Source of the DNA: Romanomermis culicivorax
Lineage: Eukaryota; Nematoda; Enoplea; Mermithida; Mermithidae
NCBI GenBank assembly: GCA_963922205.1
Contig: CAWUHX010000116.1
Span: 310,001 to 374,000 of the forward strand
DNA length: 64,000 nt
Direction of reading: 5' to 3'
The notes beneath the pieces were generated by a model that made no database searches, was not told the DNA's origin, and saw only the letters and a program-made list of their open reading frames with translations. Positions 1 through 12,340 of the stretch are shown in pieces. Every line of letters starts with the position of its first letter. Within the stretch, counting starts at the first letter, position 1. The position numbers and the translations under genes were made by a program.

Positions 1-319
1 TAGCGAAATGAGTTATTTTGTTTTTGTAATTTTGCCTCAATCATGTATTGCGTCAATTCTTGATACACAGCACTTTTTTGGTCAGCTAGTTCTGGATTTG
101 CCACAGGGAAATCAACGATGAAATCCTCAATCTCGTTCTGGATTTGCCACAGGGAAATTAACGATGAAATCCTCAAATTAACGATGAAATCCTCATTCTA
201 AAAGAATTAAGAAAAACCCAAAAACCCAAAAACCCAAATTTTGTCAAAAAAATGCACCCAGAAAAACCCAGAAAAACCCAAAAACCCAAAAACCCAAAAA
301 CCCAGGTCTTGCCAACCCT
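1..319. mobile_element. Right end of a family F-like element with short repeats
   Basis: It ends in CTTGCCAACCCTG as family F does. Preceding it are a CCCAAAAA microsatellite (about 205-303) and a tandem unit GGATTTGCCACAGGGAAAT repeated around 90-196. The left end lies outside the window. Confidence 0.6.
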
Positions 320-1856
320 GATCGTTATTCGTTAACATGCTTCACCCGCTCCTGTAGAACACCAATATATTCTTCATGAGCTCATTTTGGCTAATATAAC
401 TAGGATTTTCTCAATTTTTTTCTCATTTTCGCAGGTTTCTGACTCCAAATACAACAAAATGCATGGGTATGCTCCTAAAATGCATAAAAAAGCATCCGTA
501 GCCACATTATAAGCGTTTTAAAAATGTGGAAAATTTTTGGAAAATGAGGAAAAAAATTTTGGGTCCGATTCTCATGTGGAAAAAATCTTCGAGCAAAAGA
601 AACGGAGATTTGCACTATATAATGTGGGAAAAAAATCTGGAATGTGGAAAAAATTCTTGAGGTCTTTCCACAAATGTGGAAGAAAAATTTGGGGTCTTCA
701 TATTGAAGAGATGCATTTTAGGAGGTCCAAATCTCAAAATTTTCCGGCGCGAACTTTTATAATCATATATTACCAAGCACTGTTTTTTTCCCCAAATCAT
801 GCTTTTTCGGGAAAAAAAATTCGGGAAGGGGAAAAAAATTTTGGGCTCTTTCCCCATTTGGGGAAGAAAATTTTGGGGATCGGATACAGAAAAGATGCAT
901 TTTGGTGCATTTTAGAATGTCATAATCTCAAAATTTTCCGGCGCTTCGCGCCGATTATACCTTTAATAATCATTATTATGCATTACTCAGCTCAGGCGCG
1001 GCTTTTAGCACGTCTACCTTCATTTATCATATAATCTATAACAGTTTTCATCATCTTGAACGTATTCTCTCATGTTTTCATTGGCAATCTTCAATATTTT
1101 ATCATGATATATTTAATGAAGATTCGCATTTTTTCCTTTTGAGAAAGATCAGTACGTCAAGTCTCTAAGCTTTTTGATGCGATTATTTCTTTTCTAACGT
1201 AAAATCAATTCAAACGCTTCATGGAAATATCTTTCGGAATTTATACACCCTGCATATACTCATATATTTTCGACCAAGTATGAGAGTTTACAAATAAATT
1301 ATACTGGTTTTAAAATTTTTCAAGTAAAATTCTAGGAATTACGACTTTTGAACACAAAATTCAAATCTAATTCTCGAAATAAATGTTCGGAAAATTGATT
1401 TTCCAGCGTCGCAGAATATTAATACCCAAAAAATTAACATCCAGTTTGGGTTCTCACTTGTCATCATAGAGAACTTGACCATCGATTTCTCATGTAATTC
1501 TCAAAGTCATTATGCTTTTGGATAGTTTGCTTGAAAATTTGTTCCAATGCTTGTAGATTAAACTTTGAACTCGAAAATTTCAATTTTTTCCTCAATTTTA
1601 ATGAATTAACGGGTCTAAAAACACCAGCAGGCTTGAAAAGGCTCAAAAACACCCAAATAAAGCGTCTGTGAGCATTTTTAAGCGAAAAAAACGACTTTGG
1701 GAAAATGGAGAAAAAAATTTTGATCCCTTTCCCCATTTGGGGTAAAGGCCCGGGGGGAAAAAACAGTGTTACCAAGCTCAGGCGCGGCTTTTAGCATGTT
1801 TACCTTCACTGACCATTAATCTTTAATAGTTTTCATTATCTTGAACGTATTATTTC
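320..1856 (+). repeat. Family G sequence (two partial copies)
   Basis: Position 340-615 matches the right part of 58891-59944. Position 605-1768 matches 57657-58885 up to AACAGTG. Position 1769-1856 begins another copy (GCTCAGGCGCGGCTTTTAGC). A GC hairpin lies at 938-953. Confidence 0.65.
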
Positions 1857-2119
1857 ATGGACAATTTTGCAATATCAAATCAGTACAAAATTGGTGAATG
1901 TGATCTTGATGCTGTCACTGAAATGAAAGATCTTGGTGTTTATGTTGATGAAAGACTCAGTTTTGTTTCGCACTGTGATTACATGATCAAAAAGGCTTCT
2001 AGAGTATCAAATCTAATTTTTAAATGTTTCAAATCAAATATAAATGAATTAAAAATCAGGGCATTTAAAACTTATGTTCGCCCAATCCTTGAGTATGGTA
2101 AGTAGTCCTGTTTGGAATC
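1857..2119 (+). pseudogene. Non-LTR retrotransposon (LINE) reverse transcriptase fragment, part 1
   Basis: The translation reads KDLGVYVDERLSFVSHCDY, then KKASRVSNLIFKCF and FKTYVRPILEYG, the C-terminal thumb region of Jockey/CR1-type LINE reverse transcriptases. A one-base shift precedes SSPVWNP, where a family A element interrupts the frame. Confidence 0.8.
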
Positions 2120-2349
2120 CATACCTGTACTTAAGGGGTTGGGAGGACCCCCCTCCCCCAATTCGGCCAACCCAGCACCCAAAATCATTTACCCCCCCCC
2201 CCCCAGTTTGGAAAAAATTAAAAAAATTTGCCAAAAAGTGTAGTTTTTTGGTCTTTTTTGGGAAAAATTTCGACTTTTCTCTACCTCCCCCCCCAAAATT
2301 TCGGATTATTCCCCCCCCCCCCCAACTGGTCGGAGGTCTTACAGGTATG
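2120..2349 (+). mobile_element. Family A hAT-like MITE in a LINE
   Basis: A 230-bp element with ends CATACCTGTA / TACAGGTATG and 8-bp duplication TTGGAATC (2112-2119, 2350-2357). The interior has long C runs and the block CCAACTGGTCGGAGGTC. It has no coding capacity. Confidence 0.88.
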
Positions 2350-2357
2350 TTGGAATC

Positions 2358-3160
2358 CTTCGGTACTTATCCAGTTTGGTTCACTTAGTACCTTGGCGTC
2401 AACCGCTGGCATCTACAATAAGACAGCTGACGATTCCTGTTGAACAGAAATGCGAACCTACTGTTCATATTTCCATTCGAGCATCTCAAATCCAATTCAA
2501 CAATCGACAATGATCAGAGACACCAAGGAAGCGGAGCCAGTGGCGTAAGCCGAGGCACCGAGGGTGCCAGCGCAGCGCTGTGCCCTTCAGGCGCATCGCA
2601 TCGCTACGCCCCTAAGCCTAAGATTGTGTAAGCAAATTAATGCTTTTACTGATGTACACAGGATAGCTGCTCAATTACTGTAGACGCCAACGGTTGATGC
2701 TGCGGCAGGTGGACCAAAGTGGATAAGTGCCAATTCTTCTCTTAATGGGTGAAATACAAAGGGTAGAGAAAGTTCAGAAGTGGTTCACAAAACGATTATA
2801 TGGTTTTAACTCTAGGAATCATCAAGAAAGATTGGAGTCCGCCAGTCTGCATTCTCTTGAATTTAGGAGAACTAAACTGATTTATGCTATGTTTATTCTA
2901 TAATCTGTATTAGCATTTTGGACTCAAATAATTTTTTTGTGTATACATTAATTTTAATTATCGTGTTAACAACCCATATAAATTATATAAGACGAAATTT
3001 CGTACACGATTACTCCAAAAAGATTTTTGTAATTGATACGTAGAATATGTTACCTAGTCATGTTACACCTGCCGTTAATGTTCATGTATTTAAAAAACGA
3101 TGCATTGCGTATATGAGCTCACATCCGCGTGATACTAATCGCCTATAAGCTCGTGATAAT
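2358..3160 (+). pseudogene. LINE reverse transcriptase fragment, part 2 (broken)
   Basis: After the family A insertion a few codons continue. A second inserted segment (about 2385-2745, with imperfect ends near TTGGCGTCAACCG and its inverse) intervenes. LINE-like sequence resumes at about 2760 with VEKVQKWFTKRLYGFN, NHQERLESASLHSLEFRR and, after further stops, MLPSHVTPAVNVHVFKKR. This order is typical of the end of LINE ORF2. Confidence 0.65.
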
Positions 3161-4945
3161 ATTTTTTTCTTTATTCTTTTCTGAATTTATTTTTTCTAAT
3201 GACGAATAAATTATCTAAATTAATGAAGATCCGCATTTTTTCCTTCAAAGATTTTTTGAGGGAGATCAACAAGACTTCAACTTTCTCAGCCTTTGGAAGC
3301 GTTTGTTCTTTTCTTAACGTAAATTAAATTCAAAAGCTTCATGGAAATATTTTTGGGAAATTTCTACACTTCTGACTCATAGCTTTGGAGCCAGTTACGA
3401 ACAAATTAATGGTTTAAAAATTTTTCGAATGATAAATTTCTAGAAATTACGATTAATGAACACAGAATTTAAATCTAATTTTTGAAATATATACATAATC
3501 AGAATGCATTAAAAAGCTCAAAAACACTTAAATAAAGCATTTGTGAGGATTTTCAAGCGAAAAAAACGAGGATTTTGAGACAAAAAATTTTTTTCCACAT
3601 GTGGAAAAAAATTTAACCCCTTTCCACATTTGTGGAAAAAAGTTTGTGGAAAAAACGGTGGTCCCATCGTTTTTCCTTAAATGGTGTCACTGTTTTTTTC
3701 TACATTTGCACTATGATATGGAAAAAATTGGAATGTGAAGAAAATTTTGATTTTCATATTGAAAAGATGCATTTTGATGCATTTTAGGAGGTTCGCTTCC
3801 AGCGTTTTTTTCGTGCACAGACATTTGTGCCAATTATTGGCACAAGACGCCAAAAAAATTTGTGCCAATGGCATAAAAAAATTTTTCAACTAGTAACAGA
3901 AACTGCGCAGAAATTTCAGGCCAACCAAAAGTTTGATAACAAGTTAGCATTTAACGTTAATTTTTTGTTAAAATCGTGTCCAACTCACTGTTTTTTTTCA
4001 ACGAACTTTTTTGCACAAATGTGAAGAGGGATCAAATTTTTTTCCACAAGTGGTAAAAAATTTTTCCGTCTTTAAATCCTTATTTTTTCGCTTGAAAATG
4101 CTCATAAACACTCTATTAAAGTGTTATTGAACTTTTTAAAGCATTCTGATAATCATTATGATCAAATATCTCAAAAATTAGATTTAAATTTTGTGCTCAT
4201 AAATCGTAATTTATAGAAATGTACCATTCGAAAAATTTTAAAACCATTAATTTGTTCGTAACCTTTCATAAATTTGGCTGAAAAGCTATTAGTCAGAAGC
4301 GTAGAAATTTTCAAAAAATACTTCCATGAAGCTTTTGAATTCAATTTATGTTAAGGAAAGAACGAAGGCTTCAAAAAGTTTTGAAAGTTGGCGTGTTGAT
4401 CTTTCTCAAAAAATCTCTTAAGGAAAAAATGTGGAAATCGTCATTAAATATAAAGATATAATATTCATGATTGCAAATTAAACATGAAATAATACGTTTA
4501 AGATTATGAAAACTATTAAAGGTTAAATGGTAAGTAAAGGTAGACATGCTGAACGCCGCGTCTGAGCTTGGTAAAAAATAATAATGATTATTAAAGTTAT
4601 AACCGGCTTGAAGCGCCGGAAAATTTTGAGATTTGGACCTCATAAAATGCACCAAAATGCATCTTTCCAATATGAAAACCCCAAATTTCTCTTCCACATT
4701 TGTGAAAAGACCTCAAAAACTTTTTCCACATTCCAGATTTTTTTCCTCGTTATAGCGCAAATGTAGAAAAAACAGTGTCCAACTGGGTTCCCACACAACC
4801 CGGGAAACCCAGAGGATTTTTTCTTGGGCCGCATGTTCATACAAAAGCCCCAGCGCTTGGTGTATGTTAGTGTTTTTTGTGCCAAAACATGGTTTTTGGC
4901 ACAAAAAAAATTGGAATGACACAAAAAAAATTTGGGCGTTTGTGC
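3161..4945. repeat. Nested, partly inverted family G sequence
   Basis: Blocks typical of family G appear in both orientations around 3650-4000: CACTGTTTTTTTCTAC at about 3698 and AAATGTAGAAAAAACAGTG at about 4762. A hairpin of TTTTGTGCCAAAACATGG with its inverse lies at 4875-4905. Confidence 0.55.
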
Positions 4946-5556
4946 CAAATGGCTAGGGATGGGCCGGGTATCCGGATCCGGGGATATCCGCCTAAATTTT
5001 AGGATCCGGATCCGATCCCGATCCGCTAAATCAGATTTTTTTGGATCCGGATCCGATCCGGATTCGCCAAACCAAATTTTTTAAGATCCGGATCCGCTGT
5101 TGTCAATGATTAAGATCCGGTCATAATCGGATCTTTATTCATTATTATTCTCATAAAATTTTGCAGTATTAGAAAACACCAGAAATTTTCCGGCGCTTCG
5201 CGCTGGATTAAATAATTCTTTGCAATATTATTTTTCAACAAATAGTGCTTCCTGGAGAAAAAATTTCCAGTAAAGGAAAAAATTTTGGCGGTCCTCCTGT
5301 ACGGAAAAGGCGAATTTTGGTCCATTTCAGAACGTCAAAATCTACTCCAACTTTTTTGCAACTTAAATTTTAAACATAAAGCCGAGTTTGAATTGAGAAG
5401 CATCATGGAACTAATTTTCAGAAATTTCAGGTTTAAATTGAAGTTTTTCAGATTTATGAAAGTTATGAGTATATTTTCTTAATTTCTAAGATGATTATGA
5501 AGGACGGGAACTCGAGTGCTATTAGGAAGAAACTATGTGCGAAAATACATAAAAGA

Positions 5557-5817
5557 TCATGGTTTTTTCAGTGTACAACAAAAAATTTCTTCGTACAAAG
5601 ACTTTTTGGCCGATCGTTTTACAGGTACAAAGAGGCTTGTACACAAAATCACTGCAATGGTAGCAAAATTATACTTGTGAAACAGTAATTTTTCAACAGT
5701 ACCACTCTTCAAACGATTTTTGGTAGGATCATAAATTTGATTAGCACCACTAAATAGCTGTTCATAGGGGACACTTTTCGCTGGTGCTAATTTAAGTTTA
5801 CTTTCTGCATGAAGCAA
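5557..5817 (-). pseudogene. hAT transposase C-terminal dimerisation remnant (copy 1)
   Basis: The frame contains YEQLFSGANQIYDPTKNRL followed by VEKLLFHKYNF, the conserved end of the hAT C-terminal dimerisation region. It lies about 170 nt downstream of the BED frame in transcription order, in another frame. The intervening catalytic RNase-H-like region of several hundred codons is absent. Confidence 0.75.
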
Positions 5818-5987
5818 TTGTCCAGAGACGTTTGAGATTTAAGTTCATGCTATAATTTGGTTTTTGAGTAGCTAGGTTCATTTTTTGGCTATCTCTAAAG
5901 AAAACACAAAAATTAATTCTTTAACATAACTTTACTTTACTAGTAGCAATTTGTTCCACAATTACTTCTATTTTCATTATCTTCTTT

Positions 5988-6176
5988 TTATTTAGCCGCA
6001 AACTGCTTATATATTGCCATATGTTTCCTCTCCAAATGTTTTCTCTGACATCCAGTAGCACAACCTTTTCTGGATAACTGTATTCTGCATTTATTGCACT
6101 TTGCCTTTTCTTCATCATCTGGGGACTCTGTGAAGTAGTCCCACACTCTGCTAGTGAAGGAAAAACTCAAATCCAT
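5988..6176 (-). pseudogene. BED zinc finger remnant of hAT transposase (copy 1)
   Basis: A 62-codon frame reads SRVWDYFTE, then the CNKC cysteine pair and the C-terminal histidines in RKHLERKH, which is the BED finger signature (Cx2C..Hx4H). BED fingers bind DNA at the N-terminus of hAT transposases and of domesticated ZBED genes. The frame stops right after the finger. Confidence 0.8.
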
Positions 6177-6559
6177 AATTTCTGAAAAAAGTTTCCATTT
6201 CTATTTATTTCTTTTCTGATGAAACCAATATTAATCTAAACATGAATACAATTTAATGAATGAAAATTATCAATTAGTACATGTGAACTATTTCAATAAA
6301 CGAACACCTCAATCATTAATAATCTATTAATCTATTGACACCAATGAATACAAATTCATTTAACTCAATTTTAGACAAATTAGACATAGTACATATACTT
6401 ATTGAAAGATCCGGATCCACGCGGATCTGTTCCTCAAGATCCGGATCCGTTGAACCAAATTTTTTTGGATCCGGATCCGCTGAACCAAATTTTCCAAGAT
6501 CCGGATCCGGATCCGCTGTCGCCAAAAAAGTCAATCCGGCCCATCCCTGCAAATGGCAC

Positions 6560-7260
6560 AAATTTTTTGACTGGTCAACGGCTATATTTCCTTGATTTTT
6601 AGTCATTTTGGGAGGTGAAAACGCAAAATTTTCTCGGCGCTCCGCGCAGGCCGAGTCAATTAATATAGTTATGGTTTTTTTTACTTTTATTTGTTTAGAT
6701 TGAACCTGAGAGGATTGTGTTCGAATATTATATGTGTATGATCGCAACAAACTATGAGATTGTCAATGATTGAAAAATGAATACAAACGGTTAACTTCCG
6801 CTGTTCATTCAGTGTGATTGGGAACCGAAATTTTTATTTTTTATGTTTGATTTGAACAGAAAAATCGACGTTGTTGGCGCAATTTTTCAACCAGAAATTT
6901 ACGGGACGCGACTTTCGGCTTAGTTTTTTCATAAGAAAGCAATCATGGACACTCTTAATTTAATTACATCGTTGTTAAGAAGAAATTCTTAGTCTAAAAT
7001 TAAAGAAAAATATGAAATGCCTGAAAATTTATAATAAAAATATGTGAATTCTTGCTGCAGCATCCGATTTCTTTTCGAATCGTATAAACTGCTTTTTTCG
7101 ATCAGTTTTTCTTATCGCCCTGACGTGCTTAGATAAAATAGAGTTGGCACGATTTTTATTCAAATTAGTGCGGCGAAATCTTTAGTTATATTTCTTAAAC
7201 TTTTAGCATATTAAAACTTTTTTAAGGTTTTCAGTATATTTTTAGAATGGAAAAAATTTT
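6560..7260. repeat. Dispersed repeat S, copy 1
   Basis: It aligns with 11640-12330 over roughly 700 bp (for example GATGAATGAATACAA, TCTGTTCATTCAGTG and AAAAATTGGCACTG-like words). Each copy begins near a GC-rich CTCCGCGCAG hairpin. Confidence 0.6.
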
Positions 7261-7275
7261 TTGTGCTGTTGGCAC

Positions 7276-7455
7276 AAAATTTGGGTAAATTAGGGATGGC
7301 AGTGGCCGCCAAATCTACCCTACCTTTAAAATTTTCCTTAGGCTTAGGCTTAGGATACTGTTGAGGCTCTTCCAAGTGTTTCCGCGTGGCCACCGCCAAA
7401 TGTTTCGGCGTGGCCACCGCCAATTTCGGCGTGGCCACTGCCATCCGTAAAAATT
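7276..7455. repeat. GGATGGCAGTGGCC inverted element with TTAGGC units
   Basis: The ends GGATGGCAGTGGCC / GGCCACTGCCATCC are perfect inverses. TTAGGC is repeated at 7337-7352. GCGTGGCCACCGCCAA is repeated in tandem at 7383-7440. Confidence 0.65.
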
Positions 7456-8376
7456 CCCAAAATTTTTCGCTGGTGTATATGACTACATAAGGTCAGAAGG
7501 CAGTTTGTTAAAAATAATTATTTTTGATTTTTTCATATAAGTTTTGTATCTTCGCTGCTTATAAATTGTTGAACAGCAGTTAAAAAAACTTGATTAAAAC
7601 GTTAATAATAATTAACGATCGGTAATAAATAAGATCGGTAATCGTCAGTTTCAGTAGAATGTGCTGAAAAATGAATTTTCCGACATTCCAGAGGCCTCGA
7701 AATCAAAATTTTTCGGCGCTAGGTACCGAACAAGTTACTCTAGCCAGACTTTTGATTTCTCACCCAAAGCTCTAGAAATTCATATTAAAAGTCAGGAACT
7801 GACACGAAGTAAATGAAATACAAGGAAAAACACTTTTGATCATTTTTCTGAGGAAATTAAGCAAATTTATCAATTTTAGAGTGAGCAACTAAAAATTAAT
7901 CTGTGCAACCAAACTCTTCCCCGAGTTACAGATCAACCTGGCTTGTGCGAAAAAATCCTGATGATTGATTCGAATAATGACTGATCTAGTTTGTGAGCCG
8001 TATTATTCTGTGTGTGATTAAGAATGTATTCAAAATAATTCATCTGCTTTGCGGGCTTTATCTGTGATTTTGGAGAGTGTTTTCGACTAAATTTTTTTCA
8101 AAAAACTTTATTTTTTACTACCACATTTATTTACGAACTTTTTAATTCTGGCTTGTTGAAATTCCTATTGGCCTGTAAAATTTCGACCTTAGGTAGGAGC
8201 CAAATGGCCTGTCGAGAAAAAACCGAAAAAACCCTGCAATACACACTCTTAAAGTATATAGTGTAAACAACGAAAATTGTGTCCCGTGTTAAAAACCTGG
8301 AAAATTATTTATAGATACCTGGGAAACCTGGGAAATTCTGGGGATTTTTTGGCCAGTAGTGTAGGAACCCTAGTCC

Positions 8377-8519
8377 AACTACCTGTAAGAGGTTCGACCA
8401 GTTGGGGGGGGGGGTCAAAAAAGTCGAAATTTTTCCCAACAAAGGCCAAAAAAGGCACTTTTTGCCAATTTTTTAAAGTCTGGGAGGGGTTGGATACAGG
8501 TTTGGCCAAGTTGGAGGGT
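8377..8519 (-). mobile_element. Family A copy, truncated
   Basis: It starts with TACCTGTAAGAGGTTCGACC and the G-run block, and stops at the tRNA-bearing repeat at 8520 without its second end. Confidence 0.6.
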
Positions 8520-8745
8520 CAGAAAAATAACGCTCGGTAAAGGGCTCGAACCCTCAACATTATGCATACAGGGCAGATGCGCTATCCAATTGCGCTAACC
8601 GAGCCACGCGGATGGTTCGGTTGGTTGTTTGGTTGGTTGGTTCGAAATTGTGCTTGTAGTAGTGGTGGTTAGTCCGGGGCATGCCGCGTAATGAATAGCC
8701 AGACGCACCACTACAACACCCCCCAAACAGGTATGGCGTCCAATC
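8520..8745 (-). repeat. tRNA-Thr-associated repeat unit, copy 1
   Basis: The unit is a decayed tRNA plus a conserved 5' flank. The flank contains arms GTAGTGGTG and CACCACTAC around a short GCGGCATGCCCCGC palindrome. It abuts the truncated end of a family A element at 8519. Copy 2 is at 20413-20600. Confidence 0.6.
8532..8604 (-). pseudogene. Decayed tRNA-Thr copy in a tRNA-containing repeat
   Basis: This is the same sequence as the tRNA at 20431 but degraded. The anticodon stem (TCTGC with GCATA) and T stem (GAGGG with CCTTT) are mispaired and one base is added in the D loop. The acceptor stem and B box survive. Position 8605-8712 repeats the 5' flank of the intact copy, with an extra TTGG-rich insertion. 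Confidence 0.75.
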
Positions 8746-8880
8746 TATTTTCCAGTCCAACTAACCATGTCAGTGAGATAAGAAAAAACTGTGCATAAAA
8801 ATAGTTCACGACGCCTCAAAAACAAATGAAATGCTGAGAAAATTTAAATTACCCTAGAATTGTTCAAGAAGTTCAAATTG

Positions 8881-10338
8881 CAGTGTTGGCAAAAACCAAA
8901 CTTTTGAAATTTCGACTTTTTGGTTTTTAGTGGTTTTTTAATGGTTTTTCTATGGTTTTTAGTGGTTTTATTCTGGTTTAATTCTTTGAAATGTCTGGTA
9001 CATCAAAATAACTATGTAAAAACTACTGAAAGCTCCCTGTATCATCTAAGACTAGTTAGGGAGCCTTAAAATGGCGGCTAGAAGTATATTAATCTTATCG
9101 GAGGTGTCATTTTATGCTATAGGAAAGGAACGATGAGTGAAGAACATAAGAAAATTAAAAATGGAATAGACCATGCGATATGTAAGGGGCAAATTCAAGG
9201 AAAAGAAGAAAAATTACAAATAAAGGGAAATATACAATATGCAATGTACGTAATCAAAACTCATAAGAAATCAACCACAGAATTATATCAATGCATTATG
9301 CACAGGAAACTTGAAATGACGCAACTGTTAGTATACCGTTTTCGATAAGAGGGTCTTAAATTACCTATTACATGTTATTACTATTAAAAACTGCAGTTGA
9401 AAGTCACACATAGACATTTCAGATGTTTCCAAATTTTTGCTTTTCAAACCTGTCTGTGAGCTATAACTACAGAAAATAATTCTTATTATGTATATTATTC
9501 TCACTTGCATGATAGAACATGTTTCACCCTACATGTTTTTGTACGATTTTTTTCTACTTAGTAGCGACGTCAAGTTACATAACAATGAGCCACTCAAAAG
9601 CTCTTCTCTTTGTTAACCTACAGTATGCTTAACTGATTTGTATAAAATTTTATTATTGTTGTCTCATTTATATTTTGAAATTAAGAGCTAAATTAAAAAG
9701 CTTACCGTTGCAATAAATTCAGGATATTAAACTCAATCATATTTCATAAAATTTTGATGGTGATATGGATCAATTAATATCACCCCGTATGGTCGGAGTA
9801 CACTCCACGAAAGGTTTAGCGGCTAATTTTTTATGAGCAAATTATAGAAAACTCGACTCGTACTAAATGTGTGCTTGCAAGATGGATACAAAAGATATCG
9901 ATTGATTTATATCACATCTTTTGTGTACAGAATGTTATCATGAAAATACGACTTTTTTCTAGTTTGCAGTGAAGTCAATTCAACTAAATTAATTGTTTTG
10001 TTGATTTAGATAGACACCAATACATGCCTAGAGGATCGACTAATGTGAAAAACAGTTTCCCAATGATTTTGGAAAAAAACCAAAGATTTTCCATTTTTGG
10101 TTTTTTTTTAAAACCAAAAAGACCAAAAAACCAAAGCCTTGCCAACCAGAGGTCCCCAAAGTCAAATTTTCCAGGTAGGAGTAAAATTCAAAATTTTCGG
10201 GGGTAGTGGAGCTAAATGTCCACTAAATGCGACATTGTGTCTCAAAATTAGGCAATCAGTGATCAATTTTAAGGACTTTGGGCAGGGATAATACCCCCCT
10301 CATACCCCTCCCCATGGGATTGTCTGTTGCCAACCCTG
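8881..10338. mobile_element. Family F hAT-like element
   Basis: Ends CAGTGTTGGCAA / TTGCCAACCCTG and perfect duplication TCAAATTG (8873-8880, 10339-10346). Arrays of TGGTTTTTAGTGG and AACCAAAAA lie near the ends. The family B insert at 10147 splits the right terminus. A 71-codon frame at 9133-9348 resembles nothing I recognise. Confidence 0.85.
10147..10326 (-). mobile_element. Family B hAT-like MITE inside family F
   Basis: A 180-bp element with ends CAGAGGTCCCC / GGGATTGTCTG and perfect duplication TTGCCAAC (10139-10146, 10327-10334). The target was the terminal TTGCCAACC of a family F element. Confidence 0.85.
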
Positions 10339-11020
10339 TCAAATTGATTCAATTTTCAACTAACGAATATTTATTATATATTCAACAACGATATGAAGAT
10401 TAGAGAAAATAAAGTCAAAAATTGTGTAAATTTTCGGTCTAAACATTGTACGATTACCAACGGCCTCAGCGCAAAGCCCCAAATTTTTTTTGATTTTCAG
10501 CCCCTAAAACATCTAAAAATCAAGGAAATTTAATGTTTGACCAGCCAAAAATTTTGTATCAATTGGCACAGACGCTCAAAATTTTTTGTGCCATTCCAAA
10601 TTTTTTGTATGCCAAAAACCATGTTTTGGCACAAAACAAACACTGTTCACTTCTAATCTCAAAACTTTCCGGCGCTTCGCGCCGGTCATAACTTCATTAA
10701 TTATTAAGTGTTATTTAATTCCCAAGCTCAGGCGCTGCTGTTAGCATGTCTACCTTCACTAGTTTTCATCATTTTAAACGTAATATTTCATGTTTAATTG
10801 GCAATCTTGAATATTTTATCTTTATATTTAAGGAAGATCCGCATTTTTTCCTTCATATATCTTTTGAGGAAGATTATCGCGTCAACTTTCTTAACTTTTT
10901 GAAGCGTTTGTTCCTTTCTTAACGTAAAGTGAATTAAAAAGCTTCATGGATGTATTTTTGGAAAATTTATACGCTTCTGACCAGTGGCTTTTACAGGGGT
11001 GACAACTGATATAGTGACAT
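10339..11020 (+). repeat. Family G-like sequence with GTGCC hairpin
   Basis: The CCGGCGCTTCGCGCCGG hairpin is at 10669-10685, followed by the GCTCAGGCGCTGCTGTTAGC block. TTTTTTGTGCCATTCC and GCCAAAAACCATG precede it. Confidence 0.55.
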
Positions 11021-11034
11021 GTCACCAACATTAC

Positions 11035-11430
11035 AACATGCACAGCATAGAAATTCTGCTGGGGGTCAGCCAGGACGGGGGGTGGAACACAATTTTTTTT
11101 CATTAATTATTTTTCATTTTGATAATGAAAAGAAAGGTCTCAGAAAGGTTTTCTAACATCCAAACAGCATATTCTTACAACTATAGTCAGATATATTAAA
11201 TAATTTGCTTAGAAAACACTTTTTACAGTTTTAATGTTACCCTTTTTTGAATCAAGTATGCTTCGTTTAGAAAAATTGTTAAACTACAGCATCATTTCCA
11301 TTTTCATTATGACTTTCTCTTCTCTCTTGATCATTTTCCTTCATCAACTTCTCAATCATTTCTAGGCGAGTCGAATCTGCTGGGGGTCAGCAAGAATCTG
11401 CTGGGAGTCAATAAAAATCTGTTGGGGTCA
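11035..11430. repeat. AATCTGCTGGGGGTCAG repeat, copy 1
   Basis: Three tandem units of about 20 bp at 11385-11432 follow a CTTCTCAATCATTTCTAGG block. Related copies are at 38945-39010 with 39490-39680, and at 53935-54120. Confidence 0.6.
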
Positions 11431-11535
11431 AACCCCCCATGTGCTTGTATGGTCACCAAGCACCCCCACCCCAAAATTTTTGGTTTACCTCCCGCCCCCC
11501 GCCAACTGGTCGGACCTTTTACTGATATGAGTTTT
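11430..11535 (+). repeat. Family A-like fragment
   Basis: C-rich blocks and CCAACTGGTCGGACC near 11505 match the family A interior and right side; the ends are decayed. A comparable decayed fragment lies at 12358-12460. Confidence 0.5.
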
Positions 11536-11639
11536 ATCAAGTTTTTTTTAATTTCATAATGGTGGATCTGAACCAAGTAGTAACAAAGCAAATGCAACAT
11601 CACTAAAGTTTTATTCTTCATGAAGCTAACATTTTTAGA

Positions 11640-12340
11640 TCATTTTTCGAGTGGTCGGAGGCAAAATTGTCTTGATTTTCAGACATTTTAGGGGCAAATT
11701 TTTCTCTGTGCTCCGCGCAGCGCTGATTCATTGAGAATAATATTGACTACTTTTATTCACCTCGATTGCAACGTGATCGAAGTCTATTCAAATATAAGTA
11801 TATTTGTATTGTCGCAACAATATCTGAAGTTGTCGATGACTGATGAATGAATACAATTTCGTAACCTCCTCTGTTCATTCAGTGGAATTGGGAACTGAAA
11901 TTCTTTTTGATGTTTGATTATAACAGAAAAATTGGCACTGTTAGTACAATTTTTACGCAACTTGTGACTTCAGTTTTCTCCACTAGAAAGCAATTATAGT
12001 CATCCTTAAATTAATCGTTACATGGCTTATAGAAAGAAATTCGCATCGCAGGAGAAAATTAAGAAAAAATATGAACTTTCTGACCGAATCTGGATTCTCG
12101 CTACATTCGATTCCCTTCTGAATCCGGTAAACCGTTTTTTTCGATCAGATTTTCTTGTCTCACTGACATGGTTAGATCAAAATAGGGTAACCACGTTTTT
12201 TATGTAAATTAATGCGATGTTAGTATATTAAATTATGTTTTTATCAAAATTTTACCCGTTTTCAGTATGTTTTTACGGCGAAAATTTTTTTGTGTCGTTG
12301 ACACATGCTTTTTTGGCCTATTGTGCCAATTAGGACAAAT
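11640..12340. repeat. Dispersed repeat S, copy 2
   Basis: The partner of 6560-7260. No coding frame is recognisable. Confidence 0.6.

Larger units (their letters stand above)
4954..6549 (-). mobile_element. BED-hAT element, copy 1 (internally deleted)
   Basis: The 1,596-bp element has terminal inverted repeats TAGGGATGGGCCGG / CCGGCCCATCCCTG. It is flanked by a perfect 8-bp duplication CAAATGGC (4946-4953, 6550-6557), the hAT size. Subterminal arrays of GGATCCGGATC-type units lie at both ends, a usual place for transposase binding. It is nearly identical to 52061-53563 in opposite orientation. Two transposase remnants lie inside; no catalytic core can be seen. Confidence 0.9.

Noticed and set aside
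537-1034. 165-codon frame
   Set aside because: It lies across two family G fragments, is not repeated intact in other copies, and has no recognisable domain.
2049-2443. Proline/glycine-rich frames on both strands (also at 40426-40725, 57841-58066 and 60545-60928)
   Set aside because: They come from the C and G runs of family A elements.
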